64,000 nucleotides of DNA, taken from NCBI GenBank assembly GCA_943787925.1, contig CALSOH010000002.1, positions 62,001-126,000 of the forward strand, in the 5' to 3' direction. A model generated the notes under the pieces. That model saw only the letters and a list, made by a program, of their open reading frames with translations, had not been told where the DNA came from and did not search any database. The translations under genes were made by a program, and so were the position numbers. This stretch comes from TMED14 sp003507115. GTDB lineage: Bacteria; Bacteroidota; Bacteroidia; Flavobacteriales; Schleiferiaceae. Positions 46,547 through 55,066 of the stretch are shown in pieces. Numbering within the stretch: the first letter of the stretch is position 1; the number at the start of each line of letters is the position of its first letter.

Positions 46547-47136
46547 GCCTCGCTTGCCCGATCCAATTGGATGGGCGGCTCGTGCTCGGAAGCGGTTCCC
46601 CCCGCCGAAAGGAGCTCCTGAGCCTTTTTGGGCTGCCCTTTGAGGTGCGCACCGCCGACACCGCAGAAATCGCGCCCACCGGCCTCAGCGATGAGGAAAC
46701 GGTGCGCTTCGTCGCTAAAGAAAAAGCCGACGCGTTGGTCCCATCCTTGCAACCCGGCGAAATCTTGTTGACGGCCGACACCGAGGTTTGGATGGACGGA
46801 GAGCGCTTTGGAAAACCGCGCGATCTCGCCCACGCCCTGACGATGCTGCAGCGCCTTCGGGGCCGAACCCACCAAGTCATCACCGTGGTCTGGGCCACGG
46901 ACGGAGAGCGCTGGGAAACATCCGCCAACACGACGCTCGTCACCATGGCCGAACTGCCCGATTCCTGGTTGCAGTGGTACGTGGACACCTGCCAGCCCTT
47001 GGACAAAGCGGGGGGCTACGGTGCGCAAGAATGGATTGGCCACGTGGCCATTACCCAGATGGAAGGCGACTTTGACAATGTGAAAGGGCTGTCCCTGGTT
47101 TCGGTGCTTCGCGTGCTGCGTCCTTGGTTGCGCTAG
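46516..47136 (+). CDS. maf: Maf-like nucleotide pyrophosphatase
   Basis: 206 aa. Maf motifs: LVLGSGSPRRKELL (substrate-binding SxSPRR), LTADTEVWMDGE with the catalytic Asp, RGRTHQVITVV, and DKAGGYGAQEW. Maf proteins hydrolyse non-canonical or canonical nucleoside triphosphates and have been linked to septum control. The ATG at 46516 follows AAGGAAA; it overlaps kdsC by 31 bases, unusually long for this operon, and a later start is unlikely because the N-terminal strand is needed. Last gene of the ccm run. Confidence 0.9.
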   Translation: MESSFGPELVGLACPIQLDGRLVLGSGSPRRKELLSLFGLPFEVRTADTAEIAPTGLSDEETVRFVAKEKADALVPSLQPGEILLTADTEVWMDGERFGKPRDLAHALTMLQRLRGRTHQVITVVWATDGERWETSANTTLVTMAELPDSWLQWYVDTCQPLDKAGGYGAQEWIGHVAITQMEGDFDNVKGLSLVSVLRVLRPWLR

Positions 47137-47162
47137 GCCTTTACACGCAGCGTCGCGATGCG

Positions 47163-47170
47163 TACCTTGT
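47163..47170 (+). promoter_or_regulatory. -7 box TACCTTGT for the NhaC-type antiporter
   Basis: A variant of TAnnTTTG also seen at corA; it ends 5 nt before ATG 47176. Confidence 0.35.
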
Positions 47171-47175
47171 AGGCC

Positions 47176-48612
47176 ATGAACGCTAAGAAACCCGGCCTCC
47201 TCCTCGCCCTCCTTCCCGTCCTCTTTCTTATTGTTGCCCTGGTCATCAATGTGCGCATTTTTGGGGACAGTAGTTTAGACGGGAGCAATCAGCTCATTTT
47301 GCTCGCTGCCGCGGGGGTCACGGCAGGTTTAGCCGCATTGATCGGGGTGTCCTCACACACGATTTGGCAGGGCATTCAGGAGAACATTCAAGATAGCTCT
47401 AAGGCGATTTTAATTCTGCTCATGGTGGGCGCCCTGGCCGGGAGTTGGCTCATCTCTGGCATCATTCCCACGTTGATTGTTTACGGCTTGGACCTTCTCT
47501 CACCGTCGGTATTTTTACCTGCTTCCATCGTCGTCTGCGCTATTGTGAGTCTCGCCACGGGATCGTCATGGGCCACGACCGCTACAGTAGGCATTGCCCT
47601 CATGGGCGTTGGGCAGAGTATGGGATTCAACCCAGCAATGGTGGCAGGGGCTGTCATTTCAGGTGCCTATTTTGGGGATAAAATGTCGCCCTTTTCGGAC
47701 ACCACCAATCTCGCTCCTGCCATGGCCGGAACAGATTTGATGACCCACATTCGGTATATGACGCTCACGAGTGGACCTGCGATTGTGATTACCCTGCTCG
47801 CCTTTGTCGTGCTGGGCTGGAATGGTGGCGAAGGCAACCTCGACGACTTGACCTTGCTGACCCAAGAGCTTCAAGGACGCATGACGATCAGCCCCTGGTT
47901 GATGGTTGTCCCTGCGATCAGCATTGGCCTGATCATCTACAAAGTGGATGCGATTGTTGCCATGGGCATCGGAACGATGGCCGGGCTCTTTGCCGCCTAC
48001 TTCTTTCAATATGACCTCCTCGTTGAATTGGTCCTAGACCGCCTCGGAGTGGATTCATTTCATGGGACGCATATCTACCAGCAGCTCTTTATTAGTGCCT
48101 ATGGAGATACGCATATCACCATGGCCAATCCGCTCCTGGATGACCTCATGCAGTCCGGGGGTATGTCTGGGATGCTCGGGACGATTTGGCTGATTATTTG
48201 TGCTTTGACCTTTGGAGGGACCCTCGCGGCCTCCGGTTTTTTGGAAGTCATTACCCAACTCTTCTTGCGCATGGCGCATAGCTCCGCGGGTTTAATCATC
48301 GCGACTTTAGTCACCTGCGGCTTCTTCAATGCGACGGCCGCAGACCAATACCTGGCCATCGTGGTTCCCGGACGCATGTTCCGAAAGGCCTTCGAAGATC
48401 GAGGCCTGGCTCCCGAAAATCTCTCGCGCGCGTTAGAGGACAGCGGGACCGTTACCTCGGTATTGGTTCCTTGGAACACGTGCGGTGCATACCAATATGC
48501 CACGTTGCACGTCAGTGCCGCAGACTATGCCATCTATGCCATCTTCAACTGGCTGAGTCCCCTCATCAACGCGACCTGGGCGTTGATTGGCTTCCGAATT
48601 CGGAAGGCTTAA
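47176..48612 (+). CDS. nhaC: NhaC-family Na+/H+ antiporter
   Basis: 478 aa with about 12 helices. NhaC signatures: SLATGSSWATTATVGIALMG, GAVISGAYFGDKMSPFSDTT, and a late CGFFNATAADQYLAIVV and DSGTVTSVLVPWNTCGAY. These proteins exchange sodium for protons, and some exchange malate/lactate; sodium export is the default inference. It would maintain the sodium gradient used by the two SSS symporters in the window. Its stop overlaps the convergent corA stop by 4 bases. Confidence 0.9.
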   Translation: MNAKKPGLLLALLPVLFLIVALVINVRIFGDSSLDGSNQLILLAAAGVTAGLAALIGVSSHTIWQGIQENIQDSSKAILILLMVGALAGSWLISGIIPTLIVYGLDLLSPSVFLPASIVVCAIVSLATGSSWATTATVGIALMGVGQSMGFNPAMVAGAVISGAYFGDKMSPFSDTTNLAPAMAGTDLMTHIRYMTLTSGPAIVITLLAFVVLGWNGGEGNLDDLTLLTQELQGRMTISPWLMVVPAISIGLIIYKVDAIVAMGIGTMAGLFAAYFFQYDLLVELVLDRLGVDSFHGTHIYQQLFISAYGDTHITMANPLLDDLMQSGGMSGMLGTIWLIICALTFGGTLAASGFLEVITQLFLRMAHSSAGLIIATLVTCGFFNATAADQYLAIVVPGRMFRKAFEDRGLAPENLSRALEDSGTVTSVLVPWNTCGAYQYATLHVSAADYAIYAIFNWLSPLINATWALIGFRIRKA

Positions 48613-49595
48613 ATCCAGCCCTTGCGGCGCATCCACCAGAGCATCCCGGTCACGCAGGTGGCCATGACCGCTAAGACGACAAAGTAGCCGTTTTGGGTTT
48701 CTGTTTCGGGCATGTTCTGAAAGTTCATTCCATACAGGCCGGCCAAAAAGGTAATGGGCAGAAAAATGGCGCTAAACACGGTCAATACCCGCATGACTTC
48801 GTTCGTCCGCTGGCCCACGCTGGACAAGTACAGCGACTCCAGCGAATCGAGCATGGACCGGAGCGAATCCATCCGGTCAATGCATTGCATGGCCTGATCC
48901 CGGACATCCCGGAAGTACGGATGGTGCTCAACCTTGATAAAGGCGGACGTTTCAATGTTGCCCAATACTTCTTTCATGGGAATCAAGGCGCGACGCAGCA
49001 GGGTTAAATCGCGCTTGAGCTGGAGCACTTGGGTCATGACGGTGGGACTGGGCTCGTGAACGACCGCTTGTTCCAGAGCGTCCAATTGATCCTCCATGTG
49101 GCTCAAGGCCTCGCCGTAAGGGAGAATGACGGCTTCCAGTAGGCGGTAGACGAGGTAGTCCACCGGACGTTGTCGCACAATGCCCCTCCCCTCTTGAATT
49201 CGGGTGTAAACGGCCTCAAAGCGGTCCTGCACTTTCTGCTGCACCGTGATGACGTAGTCCGTGGTCAGGATGAAGGAAATGTGTTCCAGCTTGACCCGGG
49301 ACCCTTTGCGTTTGACAATGCTCTTGGCGGACAAGAACAAGGCTTCCGGGTATTCCTCCATCAAGGGGCGCTGTTTGGCATCCACCGCGTCCATCATCAT
49401 GTGTGGATTGAGCCCAAGTGCCTCGCGCCATTGCAGCCAAGCAGACTCCTCCGGATAGCCCCGAAAATTGAGCCAATGGACGCGGTCTGCAGGACTTCGA
49501 TCCAAAAAGAGCGCAGGGCTTGACTCGGAAAAATCGTCTAGGTGACCGGCATCAAAAGACAGCCAGCGCGGTTCGAGCGGTAGAACGGCATTCAT
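48609..49595 (-). CDS. corA: CorA-family magnesium/cobalt transporter
   Basis: 328 aa from ATG 49595. A large cytoplasmic alpha/beta domain with long helices (QLDALEQAVVHEPS and the stalk around VLQLKRDLTLLRRALIPMKE) ends in two membrane helices, with the selectivity motif YGMNF before the second helix and a basic C-terminus (MRRKGWI). It forms a pentameric divalent cation channel. The longer reading up to 49811 would run antisense across the GT2 gene and is rejected. Confidence 0.94.
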   Translation of the reverse strand: MNAVLPLEPRWLSFDAGHLDDFSESSPALFLDRSPADRVHWLNFRGYPEESAWLQWREALGLNPHMMMDAVDAKQRPLMEEYPEALFLSAKSIVKRKGSRVKLEHISFILTTDYVITVQQKVQDRFEAVYTRIQEGRGIVRQRPVDYLVYRLLEAVILPYGEALSHMEDQLDALEQAVVHEPSPTVMTQVLQLKRDLTLLRRALIPMKEVLGNIETSAFIKVEHHPYFRDVRDQAMQCIDRMDSLRSMLDSLESLYLSSVGQRTNEVMRVLTVFSAIFLPITFLAGLYGMNFQNMPETETQNGYFVVLAVMATCVTGMLWWMRRKGWI

Positions 49596-49599
49596 ACAA

Positions 49600-49607
49600 A
49601 CAAGGTA
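49600..49607 (-). promoter_or_regulatory. -7 box TACCTTGT for corA
   Basis: Same variant as at nhaC; ends 4 nt from the ATG at 49595. Confidence 0.35.
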
Positions 49608-49621
49608 GGGTGCAAAACCCC

Positions 49622-49629
49622 TATTTTTG
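49622..49629 (+). promoter_or_regulatory. -7 box TATTTTTG for the GT2 gene
   Basis: Exact TAnnTTTG match, 5 nt before ATG 49635; divergent from corA with 39 nt between start codons. Confidence 0.6.
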
Positions 49630-49634
49630 CCCCC

Positions 49635-50354
49635 ATGCCTGTACTTAGCATTGTCATCCCGGCCTACAACGAAGGGCCCACGATCCACTTTATTTTGGAC
49701 AAGGTCCTCGCTGTGCAATTGCCCGGCGGCTGGACCAAGGAAGTCATAATCGTGAACGATTGCTCCAAGGATGACACCGAAGTAGCCATTCAAGCCTGGG
49801 CAGCAGGGCATCCCGCTCTAGCCATCCGCTACCATGCGCATGCGGTGAACCAAGGGAAAGGGGCGGCCCTGCACACGGGCATCGCCCAGGCCACGGGCGA
49901 CTACGTCATCATTCAGGACGCCGACCTGGAGTACGATCCTGAGGAGTACAATTTATTGCTACAGCCCGTGCTGGCCGGTCAAGCGGACGTCGTTTACGGA
50001 TCGCGCTTCATGGGCGGCAACCCGCACCGCATCTTGTTTTTCTGGCATTCGTTGGGCAACAAATTCCTCACCTTTCTCTCCAACATGTTCACCAACTTGA
50101 ACTTGACGGATATGGAAACCTGCTATAAGCTCTTCAAACGCGAGATGATTCAATCCCTGCATTTGACCGAAAAGCGTTTTGGCTTTGAACCCGAGGTGAC
50201 GGCCAAAATTTCCCGCATTCCCAAGGTCCGCATCTACGAAGTGGGCATCTCCTACTACGGGCGCACCTTTGAAGAAGGCAAGAAAATTGGTTGGAAGGAT
50301 GGCTTCCGCGCCATCTACTGCATATTGAAGTACGGGGCGCTTAAGGCGAAGTAA
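49635..50354 (+). CDS. Family 2 glycosyltransferase, dolichol-phosphate mannosyltransferase-like
   Basis: 239 aa GT-A enzyme: LSIVIPAYNEGPTIHFIL, VNDCSKDDTE, NQGKGAALHTGI, the DxD equivalent IQDADLEYDPEEY, and VYGSRFMGGNPHR. It has no C-terminal membrane helices, so it is the short DPM1-type form. It likely makes a polyprenyl-phosphate sugar used as a donor for glycan or protein glycosylation. Monocistronic, with its own promoter box and a terminator downstream. Confidence 0.9.
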   Translation: MPVLSIVIPAYNEGPTIHFILDKVLAVQLPGGWTKEVIIVNDCSKDDTEVAIQAWAAGHPALAIRYHAHAVNQGKGAALHTGIAQATGDYVIIQDADLEYDPEEYNLLLQPVLAGQADVVYGSRFMGGNPHRILFFWHSLGNKFLTFLSNMFTNLNLTDMETCYKLFKREMIQSLHLTEKRFGFEPEVTAKISRIPKVRIYEVGISYYGRTFEEGKKIGWKDGFRAIYCILKYGALKAK

Positions 50355-50410
50355 GCCATTGGGTTTCTGGGCGGGAAGCTTTAACAAGGTCTTCCTCGAA
50401 TCTGCAAAAC

Positions 50411-50441
50411 AAAAAAACGCGGCCCCGCAGGGCCGCGCTTT
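50411..50441 (-). terminator. Bidirectional terminator between GT2 and dnaK
   Basis: An 8-bp GC stem (CGCGGCCC/GGGCCGCG) with a short loop; the minus strand has T7 after it and the plus strand T3. It ends the dnaK transcript and probably also that of the GT2 gene. Confidence 0.85.
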
Positions 50442-50468
50442 ACGTTTCTTGAAGTCCGCGCGGGGCGC

Positions 50469-52361
50469 TTACTTCACTTCTTCAAATTCCACGTCGGTCA
50501 CGTCGTCGGCACCGCCCCCTGCCGAGGCATCGGGACCAGGCTGACCGCCGTCACCGGATTCTTGCTGCGCCTTGTACATCTCTTCGGAAGCGTTTTTCCA
50601 TGCCTCGTTGATTTGCTCCATGGCCGCATCAATGGCCGTGATTTCTTGCGAAGCGTGGGCCTTCTTGAGGTTCTCTAAAGATTCCTCAATGGCGCCCTTC
50701 TTATCGCCGAGCTTGTCGCCAAACTCGCTGAGCTGCTTCTCCGTTTGGAAAATCATCTGGTCCGCTGCATTGAGCTTGTCAACGCGCTCTTTCGTAGCCT
50801 TGTCCGCGTCGGCATTGGCCTCGGCCTCCTTCTTCATCTTCTCGATTTCCTCTTGGCTCAAGCCGGAAGAGGCCTCGATGCGGATTTTCTGCTCTTTGCC
50901 GGTGGCCTTATCCTTGGCGCTTACGTTCAGGATGCCGTTGGCGTCGATGTCAAAGGTGACCTCGATCTGAGGAGTGCCGCGGGGGGCGGGGGGAATGCCG
51001 TCCAAGTGGAAGCGCCCGATGGTCTTGTTGTCCTTGGCCATGGGACGCTCGCCCTGCAAGATGTGGATTTCTACGCTGGGCTGGTTGTCGCTCGCCGTAG
51101 AAAATACTTCAGACTTCTTCGTGGGAATGGTCGTGTTGGCTTCGATCAACTTGGTCATCACGCTGCCCATGGTTTCAATACCCAAAGACAAAGGCGTCAC
51201 GTCCAGTAAAAGCACGTCCTTCACGTCGCCCGCGAGGACTCCGCCTTGGATAGCGGCACCAATGGCCACTACCTCGTCGGGGTTCACCCCTTTGTTGGGC
51301 TCCTTGCCGAAGAACTTCTTCACGGCGTCTTGGATGGCTGGGATTCGGGTAGAACCACCGACCAAGATGACGTCGTCAATGTCGCCCGTCGATAGGCCAG
51401 CGTTTTTCAACGCAGACTTACAGGGAGCAATGGTGCGCTCGATTAAGTCGGCCACAAGGCGCTCAAAGTCCGCCCGCGACATGGTCTTCACAATGTGCTT
51501 GGGACCGCTTGCTGTAGCCGTGATATAGGGGAGGTTGATTTCGGTGCTCGTTGTGCTTGACAACTCAATTTTTGCCTTCTCTGCAGCCTCTTTCAGGCGC
51601 TGGAGGGCCATCGCGTCTTTGCGCAAGTCAATGCCTTCCTCTTTTTCAAACCCTTCGGCCAACCAGTTGATGATGCGGTCATCAAAATCGTCCCCACCAA
51701 GGTGGGTGTCGCCGTCGGTTGACTTTACTTCAAAAACGCCGTCGCCCAACTCCAGGATGGACACGTCGTGGGTACCGCCACCGCAGTCAAACACAACAAT
51801 TTTCATGTCGCGATTCTGCTTGTCGATGCCATAGGCCAAGGCCGCTGCCGTGGGTTCGTTGATGATGCGTCGCACCTGAAGACCTGCGATCTCGCCCGCT
51901 TCTTTGGTCGCTTGACGCTGTGCATCGTTAAAATAGGCGGGAACCGTGATGACGGCTTCCGTTACATCCGTGCCCAAATAATCTTCGGCGGTCTTCTTCA
52001 TTTTCTGAAGGATCATGGCCGAAAGCTCTTGCGGCGTGTATTGGCGGTCATCAATCACCACGCGGGGGGTGTCGTTATCCCCCTTGACGACTTCGTAGGG
52101 AACACGGCCAACTTCTTTGGCGACGTTGCTGTACGATTCGCCCATGAAGCGCTTGACCGAGAATATCGTTTTCTTGGGGTTGGTGATGGACTGACGCTTG
52201 GCGGGGTCTCCGACTTTGCGCTCTCCGCCCTCCACAAATCCAATGACGGATGGGGTGGTTCGCTTGCCTTCGGCGTTGGGGATGACCACCGCTTCATTGC
52301 CTTCCATGACGGACACACACGAGTTGGTGGTGCCTAAGTCAATTCCTATGATTTTACTCAT
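50469..52361 (-). CDS. dnaK: Chaperone DnaK (Hsp70)
   Basis: 630 aa. ATPase domain: IGIDLGTTNSCVSVMEG, VPAYFNDAQRQATKEAG, FDCGGGTHDVSILE and VILVGGSTRIPAIQ. Substrate-binding domain DVTPLSLGIETMG, then the helical lid and a Gly-rich tail ending DVTDVEFEEVK. It folds and protects proteins with DnaJ and GrpE (not in the window) and supplies substrates to ClpB, encoded at 19-22 kb. Single gene, with no recognisable heat-shock element in the 77 bp upstream. Confidence 0.98.
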   Translation of the reverse strand: MSKIIGIDLGTTNSCVSVMEGNEAVVIPNAEGKRTTPSVIGFVEGGERKVGDPAKRQSITNPKKTIFSVKRFMGESYSNVAKEVGRVPYEVVKGDNDTPRVVIDDRQYTPQELSAMILQKMKKTAEDYLGTDVTEAVITVPAYFNDAQRQATKEAGEIAGLQVRRIINEPTAAALAYGIDKQNRDMKIVVFDCGGGTHDVSILELGDGVFEVKSTDGDTHLGGDDFDDRIINWLAEGFEKEEGIDLRKDAMALQRLKEAAEKAKIELSSTTSTEINLPYITATASGPKHIVKTMSRADFERLVADLIERTIAPCKSALKNAGLSTGDIDDVILVGGSTRIPAIQDAVKKFFGKEPNKGVNPDEVVAIGAAIQGGVLAGDVKDVLLLDVTPLSLGIETMGSVMTKLIEANTTIPTKKSEVFSTASDNQPSVEIHILQGERPMAKDNKTIGRFHLDGIPPAPRGTPQIEVTFDIDANGILNVSAKDKATGKEQKIRIEASSGLSQEEIEKMKKEAEANADADKATKERVDKLNAADQMIFQTEKQLSEFGDKLGDKKGAIEESLENLKKAHASQEITAIDAAMEQINEAWKNASEEMYKAQQESGDGGQPGPDASAGGGADDVTDVEFEEVK

Positions 52362-52438
52362 GTTGAATGCTTGAGTTATTCGTGAATTTGGCCTCGTAAG
52401 GTCAAACCCCGTACCAAAGCCTCAAGCGAGACAAAATG

Positions 52439-53491
52439 TCAGTTACATGTCAGCGTATCCAGGAAACTGGCTTTGGCAAAGCGCAGGCTGCATGTCAATT
52501 TGCCAAAAACGAGGCTATCCAAGGAGCGGTCTGCCAAGCCCAAATTAGGGCGATCCAAGCTGGCTGTGCTCGCAAAAATGCCTGCCCCACCCTGAACATT
52601 CGTATAAAAGGGCGGATCCTGGAGGATGGTGTTAGAGGGCTGCGTGACGGATATGTAGGTCGCCAAATCGTCCGTGCCGGCGGTCAAGTGCAGCGTGAAC
52701 CCACGGAAAAAGCGGATGTATCCGGGCTTAATGGGCAAGGATTCCGCCAAGAACTGGTAGTACTCTTGGTAGGTGAGCGTCGTTTTGCTGGTCGCTCCGC
52801 CATTGAGTGTACTGCCTAGCTGGTAAGGCAAGCGGTAGCGCACCGTATGGCGCGTAGAATCCGATTGCTGGTGTTCCGGCATCTCCATATAAAGAAAGTC
52901 GATGTAGCCCTGGTAGGCGCGCGCATTCCGAGCTTGGTTCCATTCAATCTCTTGGCCCTTGGTCGACGTCATGTTCAACCGCTGAATGCCAATGGGCGTC
53001 GGCTTTTTCAAGGTGAAGGACTCCGAATTCACCATAGGCGTGATCGCGGTGGCCAACACAGGGCTGGCGGAATCTTTCTGGAGGATCAGCTTGTAGTCCC
53101 AATCCAGGCGGTTCGAGTTGGCCGTGAACCCGGGGAGGATAAGGCGGTACAATCGGTGGCCTTGGCTGGTAAATAGGCCGGAGTCCTTGGGGGTGTCGTA
53201 CGTGACTTCCAAAGTCTTGTCCCAGGCAAGTTGCCCGTTTTCCTTGAAGGCCTGGATGCGGGCGAGCAAATTCGGGTAGTAGAGGCTATCAGGGTGAGCG
53301 CTGCCCCCATTGGGACCCTCTTGGCCCAAATAGGCGCGACCGACCCGCACATACTGTGTATCCGAATCTGGATTCAGAGTACAGTAGACAATGGGCACGT
53401 TTTCAAAGGGTGCCGTAACGTCCAATGTATTGTCGCAGGAGGCCCAAAGGGCTACTGCCGCGAGGGCGATCCAGAGGTTCTTACCAATCAT
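52439..53491 (-). CDS. Predicted lipoprotein of unknown function
   Basis: 350 aa from ATG 53491. The signal is MIGKNLWIALAAVALWASC, with the lipobox Cys19. The mature protein is beta-rich and starts DNTLDVTAPFENVPIVYCTL, followed by TQYVRVGRAYLGQEG; no domain is assigned. Bacteroidota genomes often hold such 300-400 aa outer membrane lipoproteins near TonB-type or secretion genes, but none are adjacent here. It is divergent from panB with 57 nt between starts. Confidence 0.8.
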   Translation of the reverse strand: MIGKNLWIALAAVALWASCDNTLDVTAPFENVPIVYCTLNPDSDTQYVRVGRAYLGQEGPNGGSAHPDSLYYPNLLARIQAFKENGQLAWDKTLEVTYDTPKDSGLFTSQGHRLYRLILPGFTANSNRLDWDYKLILQKDSASPVLATAITPMVNSESFTLKKPTPIGIQRLNMTSTKGQEIEWNQARNARAYQGYIDFLYMEMPEHQQSDSTRHTVRYRLPYQLGSTLNGGATSKTTLTYQEYYQFLAESLPIKPGYIRFFRGFTLHLTAGTDDLATYISVTQPSNTILQDPPFYTNVQGGAGIFASTASLDRPNLGLADRSLDSLVFGKLTCSLRFAKASFLDTLTCN

Positions 53492-53497
53492 AGCGTT

Positions 53498-53505
53498 CAA
53501 AGATA
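53498..53505 (-). promoter_or_regulatory. -7 box TATCTTTG for the lipoprotein
   Basis: Exact TAnnTTTG match, 6 nt from the ATG at 53491. Confidence 0.6.
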
Positions 53506-53521
53506 CCACCGAACTGCGTTG

Positions 53522-53529
53522 TACTTTTG
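53522..53529 (+). promoter_or_regulatory. -7 box TACTTTTG for panB
   Basis: Exact TAnnTTTG match ending 19 nt before ATG 53549. Confidence 0.6.
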
Positions 53530-53548
53530 GGCCAAATCCCTCGAAATC

Positions 53549-54367
53549 ATGTCTACGGCAAAAAAGGAATACAAGAAGGTCACGACCAACTCTCTGTTCG
53601 AAATGAAACAGCGCGGCGAGCGCATCGCCATGCTCACCGCCTACGACTACAGCCTTGCCAAATTGGTGGACCAGGCGGGCATCGACGTCATTTTGGTGGG
53701 GGACTCCGCCTCCAATGTGATGGCCGGCCACGAAACCACCCTGCCCATCACCTTGGACCACATGATTTACCACGCATCCAGCGTCATTCGCGCCGTGGAC
53801 CGTGCGCTCGTGGTGGTGGATTTGCCTTTTGGCTCCTACCAAGGCAACGCCAAGGAGGCCTTGTCCTCGTCCATCCGCATTATGAAGGAATCCGGCGGCC
53901 ATGCCGTCAAGCTGGAGGGCGGCCATGAGGTGGCGTCCACGATCGAACGCATTGTCGGTTCGGGCATCCCTGTCATGGGCCATTTGGGCCTGACCCCGCA
54001 GAGTATTTACAAGTTTGGCACCTATGCCGTGCGCGCCAAAGAGGAGGCCGAAGCCGCGCAGTTGATGGCCGACGCCAAGGCCCTGGAAGCCGCAGGCTGT
54101 TTTGCCCTGGTTTTGGAAAAAATCCCCGCGCAACTCGCCAAGCAAGTCAGCGAATCCCTCCAAATCCCGACCATCGGCATTGGTGCGGGAGGCGATGTGG
54201 ACGGCCAAGTGCTGGTTCTGCATGATATGCTCGGCATGAACACCGAATTCTCCCCTCGCTTCCTTCGCCGGTATTTGGACCTGGCTGTGCAGATCCCTGC
54301 GGCCATTGGGTCCTATGTGCAGGATGTGAAAAGCCGCGATTTCCCCAACGATTCGGAGAGCTACTAG
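53549..54367 (+). CDS. panB: 3-methyl-2-oxobutanoate hydroxymethyltransferase
   Basis: 272 aa, standard length. PanB barrel motifs: MLTAYDYSLAKLVDQAGID, LVGDSASNVMAGHETT with metal-binding Asp, KLEGGHEVASTIERIV with the Lys/Glu, and GIGAGGDVDGQVLVLHDMLGM. It adds a hydroxymethyl group from methylene-THF to 2-oxoisovalerate, the first committed pantothenate step. It would share one-carbon units with the GcvT reaction. The pseudouridine synthase gene follows after 1 base. Confidence 0.96.
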   Translation: MSTAKKEYKKVTTNSLFEMKQRGERIAMLTAYDYSLAKLVDQAGIDVILVGDSASNVMAGHETTLPITLDHMIYHASSVIRAVDRALVVVDLPFGSYQGNAKEALSSSIRIMKESGGHAVKLEGGHEVASTIERIVGSGIPVMGHLGLTPQSIYKFGTYAVRAKEEAEAAQLMADAKALEAAGCFALVLEKIPAQLAKQVSESLQIPTIGIGAGGDVDGQVLVLHDMLGMNTEFSPRFLRRYLDLAVQIPAAIGSYVQDVKSRDFPNDSESY

Positions 54368-54368
54368 G

Positions 54369-55049
54369 ATGCGGGAGCCCCTCATACTCTGGGAAGACAA
54401 CCACTTGCTTATTGTGAGCAAGCCCGCCGGCATGCTCGTTCAAGGGGACATCACGGGGGACCGCTGCCTCAAAGATTGGGCGGAGGAGGATGTTGCGCGC
54501 CGCTTTCACAAACCCGGCAAAGCCTTCATTGGCCTTCCCCACCGCCTGGACCGCCCCACCTCGGGCTTGGTCGTGTTGGCCAAGACATCCAAGGCCCTCG
54601 CCCGCATGAACGCGGTCTTTTCTGGCCGGGATATCCAAAAAACCTACTGGGCCATCGTGGAGGGGCACGTGGACCCTCCGAGCGGACGCTTGGTCCACCA
54701 TCTCGTGCGCGACGGGAAGACCAAAAAAAGTTTTGTCTCCCAGCGCCCCGATGCTCAGGAAGCCATCCTTCGCTATGAAGTGCTCGAAACGGGAGACCGC
54801 TATAGCTTGGTGGAAATTGATCTCGAAACGGGTCGGCACCATCAAATTCGGGTTCAGCTTCAGGCCATAGGCCATCCGATCAAGGGCGATTTGAAATACG
54901 GCTCCAAGCGCTCCAACCCCGATGGCGGCATTCACTTACACGCGCGTCGCATCGCCTTCTCCCACCCTGTGAGCCAAGAGCGCATCGAGGTCCTCGCCCC
55001 CCTCCCCGAAGAATCCCTTTGGCAAGCGCTCGCACCCAAGGCCGTATAG
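54369..55049 (+). CDS. RluA-family pseudouridine synthase
   Basis: 226 aa. The catalytic motif is HRLDRPTSGLVVLAK with Asp61, then KTYWAIVEG and LETGRHHQIRVQLQAIGHPI. No S4 domain precedes the catalytic domain, as in the short RluA/TruC-like group. It converts uridine to pseudouridine in rRNA or tRNA; the target site cannot be deduced. It is coupled to panB by a 1-base gap. Confidence 0.92.
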   Translation: MREPLILWEDNHLLIVSKPAGMLVQGDITGDRCLKDWAEEDVARRFHKPGKAFIGLPHRLDRPTSGLVVLAKTSKALARMNAVFSGRDIQKTYWAIVEGHVDPPSGRLVHHLVRDGKTKKSFVSQRPDAQEAILRYEVLETGDRYSLVEIDLETGRHHQIRVQLQAIGHPIKGDLKYGSKRSNPDGGIHLHARRIAFSHPVSQERIEVLAPLPEESLWQALAPKAV

Positions 55050-55053
55050 GGCC

Positions 55054-55061
55054 TACATTCG
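55054..55061 (+). promoter_or_regulatory. -7-like box TACATTCG for the isoaspartyl peptidase
   Basis: One mismatch to TAnnTTTG, 5 nt before ATG 55067. Confidence 0.3.
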
Positions 55062-55066
55062 TGTCT

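Noticed and set aside
50974..51528. A 184-codon frame antisense to dnaK
   Set aside because: Long antisense frames are typical opposite GC-rich conserved genes; composition and context give no support.
52439..54433. A 664-codon minus-strand frame covering panB and the lipoprotein
   Set aside because: Its upstream half is an antisense shadow of panB with His/Gly-rich nonsense composition; the real gene starts at 53491 with a lipoprotein signal and a promoter box.
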